From the NCBI RefSeq assembly GCF_036884655.1, contig NC_088345.1, positions 35,187,001 through 35,251,000 on the forward strand: 64,000 nucleotides of DNA. Direction: 5' to 3'. The stretch's first letter is position 1; each line of letters opens with the position of its first letter. Below are positions 36,350 through 46,176 of the stretch, in pieces. The DNA is from Musa acuminata AAA Group. Taxonomy: Eukaryota > Streptophyta > Magnoliopsida > Zingiberales > Musaceae. The notes under the pieces were generated by a model. The model made no database searches. It was not told the DNA's origin and saw only the letters and a list, made by a program, of their open reading frames with translations. The translations under genes were made by a program, and so were the position numbers.

Positions 36350-36428
36350 AGACGTAAACCATCACAAGTTGGAAGCAAGAAATAATATCCTACTCTTTGG
36401 ATACTCGATATTCATGACCCGAGATCCA
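36350..36428 (+). pseudogene. Element D pol, 5' remnant
   Basis: This stretch still aligns with the start of pol in B/C, from the codons after the gag UAG through the protease region to GAGATCCA. Similarity then stops abruptly and unrelated sequence begins. Confidence 0.8.
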
Positions 36429-38713
36429 AAAAGAACACGCGATGCACCCTAGCCTAAATAACAAAAAGAGGATTAGAAAATTAAAATTATAAGAGCGATA
36501 CAGATACAATCTTATTTGATCCCTCAAAATTGGAAACCCATTATTCTCCCTTTACATATCCTCTGGATTTTCGAACCCATCAAATTGATTTGTTCGTTAC
36601 TTTCGAATCCACCTATATCATGAACTTATGTCTTGTAAGCAAAGTTTGTCATGAACTTGCAAAGCTTACCAACTTGGATAATCTGTCATAAACATGTGTA
36701 CAACATTTGAAGTAGAGTATGCGCGTCACAAGATCTATCTTGATCGTGCAAAATTTCTCATCTTAAAATGAAAATTCTTACGTAATTACATAAGTAAAGT
36801 TGATTGCTCCACAAATAAAAACTCTTCTCAAGTCAAAAACATTCAAATCAAACCACACAGCCGTCAGAACAAGTGTTCACCGCCTGCAGGCGATGGCACC
36901 ACCCAGCTGGTGGTAGCACCGCCGGCTGTCACGTGTTGCAAGCAGTTGCACCGCCTAACCAGCGGTGCAATGGCCCATAATCTTGCCCCCTTTTAAACCG
37001 AACTAGGGCCGGCGATGGAACCGACCCCAACTTACTCCCTTCCCCTCTTTACACCTCTAAAGCTTCTCCACCTCTATTTCTCCCCTCTTAGCATCCCAAA
37101 TACTCCTCATTTCGAAGCAAAAGATCAGCAATCTCTCCTTCTCTTGAAGATCTCACTTAAGGTATTCTCTAAGAAGCCTTTAAATTCTATTTTTGAGTCA
37201 TTTACTCTTGCTCATTACTATCTTCTTAAATAGCAGTAGTTTTGGGCTCTAGAAGATCCTCTAGAGATAAAGGGAAGAGGAGATTAGAAGAAGACTTTGA
37301 TCTTGCCCTTTTCGATTCAAAATATCATGCTGAAAAATTTTCTTCCTTCGAATTTAGAAGTGTCAATAAGGGAAAATATGTAAATCTAGATGAACTAAGA
37401 GACTTAGAGACAATCCAATGGTTTGCAAACTTAGATCTACTCCCAATTTTATAAATTAGTGAACCCATCTATCCAAGACTTGTTAGATTGTTTTATAACA
37501 ATCTACAAGTAGATAAAGAAGAAAGAGTGTCTACCTATCTCTTAGGATAACACATCTCCATTACGGATAGATTCATTTGCGACATGATATGCATTCCCGT
37601 AAAAAATAGAGGTCTTTATTTTAGAGAATCGTGGGATAATGAAACAGTTGGGATAATATATGTTGAAGCTTTAGGAATAATTTTCGGTAATCCCAACTTA
37701 GTGATAGTTCCTAAAAGCTATGAACACCTACTACTACTAAACACTAAGGTTCATCATATCCTAACTAGCATCATTCTCCCTAAACAATACCATCATAATG
37801 AAGTAAGTCAAATGGAATTAGGAACCATGTATTGGATCATGAAAGGACATAACATCTGTTTTGGTTACCTTATCCAACAAAACATGATAGAACTATCTAA
37901 GAAAGACATGATGCTTTCATATGGTAGTATAATCACTAGAATACTTAAAGCCTATGATATTCCAATACCACCCGATGAAGAAGTGATGAAAGTAGACAGG
38001 TTTAGCATAATAAACAAAACTCTTCTTCACCGATTGAGATGTTTTTATAGAAACGATAATTGGGTTAGAATGCCTAGAAGAACCAATCCCCCTCAACCTG
38101 AACTAGAACTCGAAACACCAGTCTTTAGGGGTACTTAATCTCCTCTGATCTGTCCCTTTGAGGAAACGCATCCATTTGAGCAAGCTCCTGCCTCATCTAT
38201 CGAAGACATTGAGATTCGGATGGATCGATTTGAACAAAGACAAGATCAGCTTGAACATCGACAAGATCAAATCCTATCCGAGCTGCAGCAAATTCATCAA
38301 CAATTTGACTCCTTGTTTAGGCATTTTAATTTTCCACCTCCTGAATAAGCTTGTATATGTATATGTGGACACAATCATCTCTTGTTGTAACAATTACGTT
38401 GTTGTAAACTCTTTATGTTACTCACCTTGATCACAATGCCTTGATGACTACTAATCTTTGATATGGTTACTTGATGTATTAATTTGTGAGCATATGCAAG
38501 GTTACGTTGTTTAATCTCGTTACTCATTATCGGATTTCACATTGAAATTAAATGTTTCTATAATGCCTACTTTGAAAACCTTGTGTCTTGGTTTCTATGA
38601 TAAATATGATTTGAGAAAGTAATATAGCCATGAAATTGATGTGTAATTACCATGATGTTAATATGTCATGATATTACCATGATATTGATGTATTGCCATG
38701 ATGTTAATTGCCA
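36429..38713 (+). other. Foreign segment replacing pol in element D
   Basis: These 2.3 kb lie exactly where about 2.9 kb of pol is missing. They begin with about 450 bp of AT-rich sequence. A GC-rich palindromic stretch follows (about 36880-36985, with GGTGGTAGCACCGCC-like repeats), then a pyrimidine-rich leader, a decayed ORF (37242-38348) and an AT-rich tail. The segment therefore looks like a transcription unit with its own promoter-like region. No LTRs, terminal inverted repeats or target duplication of its own were found. Confidence 0.7.
37242..38348 (+). pseudogene. Captured ORF, plant transposon-associated domain-like protein
   Basis: One reading frame of about 368 codons is interrupted only by three TAA stops, at 37452, 37548 and 38136, with no frameshift. 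No ATG survives at its start. The middle part contains HHILTSIILPKQYHHNEV, a GxxICFGYLIQQNM segment and LSYGSIITRILKAYDIP. I recognise these as resembling the 'putative plant transposon protein' domain family (PF20167-like), common in ORFs of plant retroelements such as Athila-type elements. The C-terminus (about residues 315-365) is glutamine-rich with a heptad-like coiled coil (RMDRFEQRQDQLEHRQ). It has no protease, integrase or reverse transcriptase motif. Function unknown; the family assignment is from memory. Confidence 0.65.
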
Positions 38714-38819
38714 TAATACTAAACATCAACTAGCTGATATTTTTACAAAACCTGAAAGTGAAGAACAATTTGATTTCATAAGAAGAGAATTAGGAATGTT
38801 GATGTGTCCGAATGCATAA
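38714..38819 (+). pseudogene. Element D pol, 3' remnant (RNase H tail)
   Basis: This remnant aligns with the last 35 codons of pol in [14 protein letters not shown], then EEQF, IRRELG and MCPN, ending in TAA. It shows that the foreign segment replaced the middle of pol rather than being added after it. Confidence 0.85.
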
Positions 38820-40088
38820 ACTTGTTAAAATTATTTTTTGGACTTTATTGATTGAATGATCAAATCACTTAATTGCCATTACATGCCTAAAATAATATTT
38901 TGAAAATTAATACAAAAATTTCCATAATAATGAGCATGTTTTGTCTTCATGATTGTATTCGAAAATCTATAGTATAGTCTTGTCCGAATGCATGAAAGTG
39001 TTAATTTCATTTTCGGATTCTCTTAACTAGTGGTATCCTAACAATCGGATTCTCTCGATACATTATCCTCTTCCAAACTTAATAAGCATATCGAGTTTGA
39101 TTCTCATCATTGATTTTTGACATATGGAATCAACTAGCAAATACATCTCTCATACATTTATCATGTGAAAAATATTTTTTTTGAGAAATAGATTTGATGA
39201 AATGATTCCTGCTTCTAAATTCCTTCTTGAAATATAGATGATAGTATTTTTACTTGCAAGGATTTATTTCACATACATATCTTGATCCTTGTAAAAATGA
39301 AGTATGATTTAATCTCTCATCGATTTTAACTTCATTCAAAGTAAACTCACAAATAGCTGGTATCACAAATAGCCTTCCTCCTTTATGCAAAAAGATAATA
39401 ACAAATAAAAAAGGAAGAAGTATTCAAAGCTATCTCATGTCATGTTTTCCTTGAGATGTTTGTATAATTGGTATCCTATCACTCATTATTGAAAAATGAC
39501 ATAAACCTAGTAAAAATTTGCTAATATCGTTCTCTTTTTTGTTGATGACAAAGGGGGAGAGATATATGAATTGAGGCTATGCGTATTGATGCTATGATTA
39601 TGCCATGCTTGTATTATCGAAAATATATGAATTGATGATAGCTATGATTGTCATATTTGCACTATGTTATTGCCATATCATGATAAGATATCAAGAACTT
39701 GCATAGCAACTTTACTTGTTGATATCTTGCCATGTGATGCTACGATTGCTAAACACTTGAAATGTTTGTTTTACGTTAAGATATCAAAAGCTTAAATTAT
39801 AAATTTATATGTTGATATCTTATGTTGAACTGCTACCATCATTCATATTTGAAATGTAAAACTTGAGAATGGATGTCAAGTCTTGACATCATTTTCAGTA
39901 AGATACATCGTGATAGGAATTATGATGGGAGTAATTGATAAGGTTAAGAGTTCTTAACTTATCAATAAGTCTATTGAATTCAAAGGCCTTGAATTCAAGA
40001 ATGACTTATCTCAAATATGGCATATAAATAGGGGGAGTTAAGGTTAACTCTGTTATCAATTGATTGTCATCATAAAAAAGGGGGAGAT
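38820..40088 (+). other. Element D 3' untranslated region
   Basis: This 1.27-kb non-coding stretch has GGGGG-core purine tracts near 39552 and 40031 and the polypurine tract AAAAAGGGGGAGAT at 40075-40088. It is more diverged and longer than in A-C. No gene was seen. Confidence 0.8.
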
Positions 40089-41788
40089 TATTGAATCTCG
40101 GATTTTAATGATGAAGTCAATTGTCATTTGTTATCTAATCCATATGTTGAGATAAGTGTGTAGGATTAACTATGATGGAAGAAAGACATGCAACAGGAGT
40201 TGCGCCGAAGACTATGATCACGTTGGGAGTTCGAGAGTTCGACGGAAGTCCGGACGGTCGTCGGAAGTTCTGCGGGAATAAATCCAAGAAGTCTAGGAGC
40301 TTGCCAAAGAAGCTCGTCGGAACTCGCCAAGTGGATCGTTGCAAGTCCAGGAGTTTGTCGGAAGTTCGCTGGAGCATCGCCGAAGGTTCGTCGGATGTTC
40401 GCCGGAAGCTCGCTGGAAGAAGTGATTGACACACCGGAGCAAGTTGCAGTAAAAGTCTTAAGAAATATCATAGTTAGCATGTAGATTAAGTTAGGAATGG
40501 GAGGTAATCTCATTAACTTAATCTGGGGGCAATTGGGCCCTTGATAGACCCAAATCGGACCAGAATTCCTACCAAGCGGTGGCATCGCCAGGGTCGGCGG
40601 TGGCACCACCCAGAAGATGGTCTCCCAAGAAAGTTGGGTGGTGGCACCGCTTGGGCTCAGTCTCCGAGTGAGACTGGGCGGTGCAACTACCCCAATCAGG
40701 CGGTGGCACCACTTGGGCTCAGTCTCCGAGCGAGACTGGGCGGTGCAACCGCCCTAGTCAGGCAGTGGCACTGCCTGGGCTTAGTCTCCGAGTGAGATTG
40801 GGCGGTGCAACCATCCCTGTCAGGTAGTGGCACCGCCAAAGCTTGGTCTCCGAGCTCTGTCAAGCGGTTATACCGCCCCAGTCAGGAGGTAGTACTGCCA
40901 GGACCCCAGAAATCTAGGAAAAGATATTTTTGAGCTCCAAATTCAAACCAGTTTGGGGCCTATATATACCCCACCCTTTCCTGCATGAAAGGGCACCGAA
41001 AATCCAATCTTACTCTGTGATTTTTAGAGCTCAAAAGTATTGTAAATGCTAGAAGTTCTCCTCCCTCTTTTCTTCCAAGTTTTGATCTTTCAAGAGAGGA
41101 GAGAAAAGTTTGTAAGGGTTGTCTCCTAAACCCGTCAAAAGGAGTGAAACTGTAAAAGGGTGGTTGGCCTTCGCCTATTGAAGGAAGGCCTCTAGTGGAT
41201 GTCGGTGACCTCGTCGATGGAGGAAGCCAAAAGTGGATATAGGTCAAGATTGACTGAACCACTCTAAATCTTGGTTTGCATTTACTTTGAGCATTATCTT
41301 TATTGCAAACCTCCTAAGTAGCTTACTGCCTTCTGCTCATTTACGAATGTGTTTCATAGTTAAGTATTTTTCGAATCGGCATTAAGACATAAATCGATTT
41401 TATCGTATGAACATCATATTTCAGTTTGCGCTTACATTCTAATTTCCATCATAACTGCAAACTGCCTTTATATCTTTGCTTTAACTGCATCTCGCTTGAT
41501 CACAAGTTAAAGTGATTTATGAATCGACTTTCATACCGAAATCGCTTTTATCGTACGAATGTCGTATTCTAGTTTGCTATTACATTATGTTGTCTATCTT
41601 AACTGCAAATTGCCTCTTTATATTTTCTTTAACTGCATCTCGCTTGATCACAAGTTAAAGTGATTTACGAATTGGCTTTCTTACCAAAATTGCTTTTATC
41701 GTACGAATGCAATTTTAATCGTTGAAAGTTTTTCGCTGCACTAATTCACCCCCCCCCCCCCCCCCCTTTAGTGCTCTTGATCCTAACA
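40089..41788 (+). repeat. Element D 3' LTR
   Basis: This 1700-bp LTR has the terminal TG mutated to TA. It is longer than its partner mainly because of extra palindromic units at about 40640-40830 (alternating GGCGGTGCAACCGCC and GCGGTGGCACCGC). The 148-bp repeats recur from 41373. The terminal C run has grown to 18. Confidence 0.92.
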
Positions 41789-41793
41789 ATCAT

Positions 41794-42214
41794 TACTAGG
41801 TAGATTGGGCTCTAAGTGTCAAACTACAATCCGTTGGAAATAATAATCATAGCATTTGCTCCCCCATTATGTTTCAAGATAAGGGCTTTTCGTTTCGGAG
41901 TATAATATTCGTTTTGGAGTATCGCACCTATAAAAAGATGATTAGGAGCTGTAGCAATGCTTTCTCTTGGGTGATTGCATCAAGCACAAATAAGATACCT
42001 TAATCATGTCGAATGCTTGGTATACTTCTTTGTCTAGGACAAATGTATTATACATAGGGAATGTTTTACTCATGCTAGGCACTTCATATACATTTTTATT
42101 CTCATGAGTATATCATGTATAAAAGGGACACTTTGCTCATGTTAAGTGCTTTAAATAATTTTTATTTTGTCTTAAGCGAACCTATCATATACAAAGGGAA
42201 TATATTGGTCATAT
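41794..42214. repeat. Degenerate ~80-bp minisatellite, left part
   Basis: Diverged units carry patterns such as GTCTTGGAyAAATG, ATAyACAAAGGGA and CATGTTAAGTGCTT. The same units continue at 43716-43778 and 54063-54480, so both E and C inserted into one repeat tract. No coding potential. Confidence 0.6.
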
Positions 42215-43715
42215 TATTGAATCTCGTATTTTGATGATGAAATAAATTTATAAGTGTTTATGATTTGATCTGCGTTTTGAGTGATGTAGAATACTTCAAT
42301 CAAGGAGAGACATTTAAAGTATAAAAAATTATGTTGAGCTGGAGAAACATGTTAGAAGATTGGACGTCACGTTGAAGGATCGGTCGACGTATCGACAGAA
42401 GGCTTCAGGCCATGGTTTTGGACATCGGGCCAAGAAGAGTGAATATTGTGCCAAGGATATCGGAGTTGTAGAGGTCAATTGGCCGATTGGACAATAGGCC
42501 ACAAGAAAGGACGATGCACCGAAGAATCGGATGATGCGTCGATGTACCAATGATATACTGGACAACATGATTCATGCTTAGTAATAATTGTCTAGATCAA
42601 AGTGTGTTTTACATGTGCAGGATTAACTATGATAGTAAGATATAAAGAAAAATGAAGTCCCAGAGTCAAGAACATGATTTCGTTGGGAGTTCAAGAGTTC
42701 GTTGGAAGTCCAGACGTTCATCGGAAGTTCTGCCGGAATTGACCAAGAAGTCCAGGAGCTTGTCGAAAGTCCACATAAACATTGCCGAGAGATCGTCGGA
42801 AGTTTGTCGAAAGATCGCCGGAAGAAACTAGACTTATGGATTTGTTTAACTTAGTAAATATCTTAGAATTCGTAGTTAGCATATAATTGAGATTGGAATT
42901 GGGCTAACCCAATTAGGGGCCAGTTGGGCCCATGTATGAACTGTGTTGGGCCCAATGAAAAGGCCCAAATAATGACCCAAGAGGTGACACCATCGTGGCA
43001 TAGTTTCCGAGATTGTGTCAAGCGGTGGTACCGCCTAGACATAGTATCTGAGAGGTTGTAGGCGATGGTACCGCCTAGTGGCAGGGTGCCAAGTGGTGGC
43101 ACCACCCCTATCAGGTGATGGTACCACCTAGTGTCAGACTTACACTGGTGGTGGTACCACTCAGCACAAGGGAAACCCAGTTTGAGATCTTTTTAGGCTC
43201 TAAGTTTGAATTAACTTGAAGCCTATAAATATCCCTCTCATCGTTGGTTAAAAAACACACAACTAAGAGCAAGAAAGAAAGAAAACTTTGTTGCAATTGT
43301 GTGAAACTCCTCTAAAAGTTCTAAGTGTTAGAATAATTTGAGAGATGAGTAAGTGCGGGTGTAAGGGTTATCTCCTAAACCCGATAAAAGAATAATCCAG
43401 TTGTAAAAGGTGGTTGATCTTCGCCTATTGAAGGAAGACCGATAGTGGATACCGGTGGCCTCGACGGAAGAGGAATCGGCGGAGTTGATGTAGGTCACGA
43501 TGATCGAACCACTATAAAAGTCCGGTTTGTGTTTCCTTCTTGTAATTTACTTTTATAGCAAACCGTCTTTCCTCCTTACTGTACTTTTACTATGCCTAGC
43601 TTACGAATAAACATTGAATTTTAAGTTATCTTCTGAGTTCAGAATATTTTTAGAACCGACATTTTTATCGCTATACTAATTTATCCCCCTTCTTAGTACC
43701 AACTCGTTCCTAACA
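42215..43715 (+). mobile_element. Element E: solo Sirevirus-like LTR
   Basis: A single 1501-bp LTR (TATTGAATCTCG to CTCGTTCCTAACA) is flanked by the perfect duplication CATAT at 42210-42214 and 43716-43720, with no internal region. It is the product of LTR-LTR recombination. It has a GGCGGTACCGCC-type palindromic block (about 42980-43165), TATAAATA at 43224-43231 and a TTAGTACCAACTCGTTCC end. That end differs from A-D (TTAGTGCTCTTGATCC) but matches G and H at 62.4-64 kb. Confidence 0.9.
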
Positions 43716-43778
43716 CATATCAAGTATTTTTAATGCCTTTTTATCCAAGGTAGATGCATCATATGCAATAGGGACATG
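43716..43778. repeat. Degenerate ~80-bp minisatellite, middle part
   Basis: This short host segment between solo LTR E and element C carries the same unit motifs (ATCCAAGGTAGATGCATCAT). It ends in ACATG, the target duplicated by C. Confidence 0.6.
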
Positions 43779-46126
43779 TGTTGAATCTCGGATTTTGATG
43801 ATGAAGTCAATTGTCATTTGTTATCTAATCTATGTGTTGAGATAAGTGTGCAGGATTAACTACGATGAGATTAAGACAAGCAGCAGGAGTTGCCCCGGAG
43901 TCAAGATCATGATCACGTTGGGAGTTCGAGAGTTCGACGGAAGCTTGGACGGTCGTCGGAGGTTCAGAGAGAACAGATCCGAGAAGTCCAGAAGCTTGCC
44001 AAGCGAAGCTCGTCGGAACTCGCCAAGTGGATCGTCGCAAAGTCCAGGAGTATGCCGGATGTCCGCAGGAGGATCACCGAGGGTTATCGGTTGATCGACG
44101 GAAGTTGGCCGGAAACTCGCCGGAAGAAGCGATTGACGCATCGGAGCAAGCTGCAGGAGTTGTCTTAGAGATAATCGTAGTTAGCACGATGATTAAGCAG
44201 GAAAATGGGAGGTGAACCCATTAGCTTAATCTTGGGGCAATTGGGCCCCTGAAAAGATTCAAGTGGGTCGAATGGAGTGAACCATTCGGACCCTGATTGC
44301 ACCAGGAGGTGCAACCGCCCCAGCCAGGAGGTGCAACCGCCTGGGCTGAGGGGTTGAGAGGTGCAACCGCCCCAGCCAGGAGGTGCAACCGCCTGGGCTG
44401 TGGGGCTGGGAGGTGCAACCGCCCCAGCCAGGAGGTGCAACCGCCAGGGGTGCACGGCTGGGAGGTGCAACCGCCCCAGCCAGGAGGTGCAACCGCCAGG
44501 GGTGCACGGCTGGGAGGTGCAACCGCTCCAGCCAAGAGGTTGCACCGCCAGAGCTCAAGTTCCGAGCTCTGCCAGGCGATGCAACCACCAAGCTCAGTCT
44601 TCGAGCTTTGGCAGAGTGGTGCATCAGCCTGAGCTCAGTCTCGAGCTTTGCAAGGTGATGAATTCACCAAGCTCAGTCTTCGAGCTATGGCAGAATGGTG
44701 CATCAGCTTGAGCTCAGTTTGGAGCTCTGCCAAGTGATGCAACCACCGAGCTCAGATTTCGAGCTCTGCCAGGTGATGCAACCACCAAGCTCAGTCTTCG
44801 AGCTCTGCCAGGTGATGCAACCATTGAGCTCAGTCTTCGAGCTCTGGCAGAGAAGAAGCAATCGGCAGAGCTCAGTCTTCGAGCTCTGCCAGGCGGTGCC
44901 ACCTCTCCAGTCGAGAGGTGCAACCGCCTGATCCCAGAAATTCTGGGATTAGATCGATTTGATCGTTTTGAGCTCGAATTTTGAACTGGGTTGGGGCCTA
45001 TAAATACCCCACCCATTCAGCACTGAAAAGACACAGACCTATACCGAAATTGTGATCTTTTCTGTGATTCTAAAGAGCTCAAAAGTGTTGTAAATCCTTG
45101 AGTCTCCTCCTTCTGTTCTTCAAGTGTTCAACTGTAAAGTGAGGAGAGAAAGGTCTGTAAAGGTTGTCTCCTAAGCCTGTCAAAAGGAGAGAAACTGTAA
45201 GAGGGAAGTTTGGCCTTCGCCCATTGAAGGAAGGCAGCTAGTTGACGTCGGCAACCTCATCGGTGGAGGAAGCCAAAAGTGGAGTAGGTCAAGGCTGACC
45301 GAACCACTATAAATCTCTGGTTTGCGTTTAATTTCGAGCACTTTATCATTACTGCAAACCTCCCTCATCACTACTGCTCTCTGCGCTTTCACGAACAAGT
45401 TCTAAGTGCTGTTCTTCCAAATCTGGATTCAGACGTAAACTCGCATTTTCGTACATTACAGTTTACGTTTACGTTTGATTCTGCAGAACTGTTTTCTGCG
45501 CTTTTACGAACGAGCTTCCTTGCAGTTTACGCTTGCATTTTAATCCTATTAATAACTGCAATCTGTCCTCTACGATTTTACGAACGAGTTTTAACATTTA
45601 GACGTAAAACTGCATTCGGACGTAAATCGGCTTTCTTCGCTCAATCATCAGATTTCAGTTTACGTTTACGTCTTGATTTCAACTGCATACTGCCTTCTGC
45701 GAATATACAAACGAGTTTCAAAGTTTAGACGCAAATCTGCGTTTAGACGTAAAACTGCGTTTAAACGTAAAACTGCGTTTAGACGTAAATCTGCGTTTAG
45801 ACGTAAAACTACGTTCAGACGTAAAACTGCGTTTAAACGTAAAACTGCGTTTAGACGTAAATCTGCGTTTAGACGTAAAACTACGTTTAGACGTAAAACT
45901 GCGCTTAGACGCAATCTGTGCTTAGACGCAATCTGCGCTTAGACGCAAAACTGCGCTTAGACGCAATCTGCGCTTAAGACGCAAACTGCACTTAGATACA
46001 AACTGAGAATTTGCTTTTGCATCATAATCGTTTTTGAACAAACGCAGCTTTTTGTTTTTTAAATTATTATAAAATTTCCGCTGCACTAATTCACCCCCCC
46101 CCCTCTTAGTGCTCTTGATCCTAACA
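43779..46126 (+). repeat. Element C 5' LTR
   Basis: This LTR of 2348 bp contains the palindromic block GGAGGTGCAACCGCC and GAGCTC (about 44300-44930), TATAAATA at 44999-45006, and the 18-bp minisatellite (about 45724-45995). It ends in TCCTAACA. Confidence 0.95.
44999..45006 (+). promoter_or_regulatory. LTR TATA box (element C)
   Basis: TATAAATA in GGGGCCTATAAATACCCC is placed directly after the palindromic block. It is the likely promoter of the full-length RNA. Confidence 0.8.
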
Positions 46127-46128
46127 AT

Positions 46129-46140
46129 TGGTATCAGAGC
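46129..46140 (+). other. Primer-binding site, element C
   Basis: TGGTATCAGAGC lies 2 bp after the LTR end and matches the initiator tRNA-Met type. Confidence 0.93.
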
Positions 46141-46176
46141 TCGGTTAACTCTCTAAAGGATTAAAACCCAAGAGAG

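Larger units (their letters stand above)
33131..41788 (+). mobile_element. Element D: older Sirevirus-like element with pol replaced by foreign DNA
   Basis: This element is flanked by the target duplication ATCAT at 33126-33130 and 41789-41793. LTRs are 33131-34716 (1586 bp) and 40089-41788 (1700 bp). The 3' LTR now starts TA instead of TG. LTR divergence is clearly greater than in A, B or C, so it is older. The internal order is PBS, decayed gag, a 79-bp remnant of the start of pol, a 2.3-kb segment unrelated to pol with a decayed ORF, the last 100 bp of pol, 3' UTR, polypurine tract. It is non-autonomous. Confidence 0.94.

Noticed and set aside
45666..45942. Short frames of LRLNAV or RRKTAF repeats
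   Set aside because: Both are translations of the 18-bp LTR minisatellite (18 bp = 6 codons) on opposite strands.
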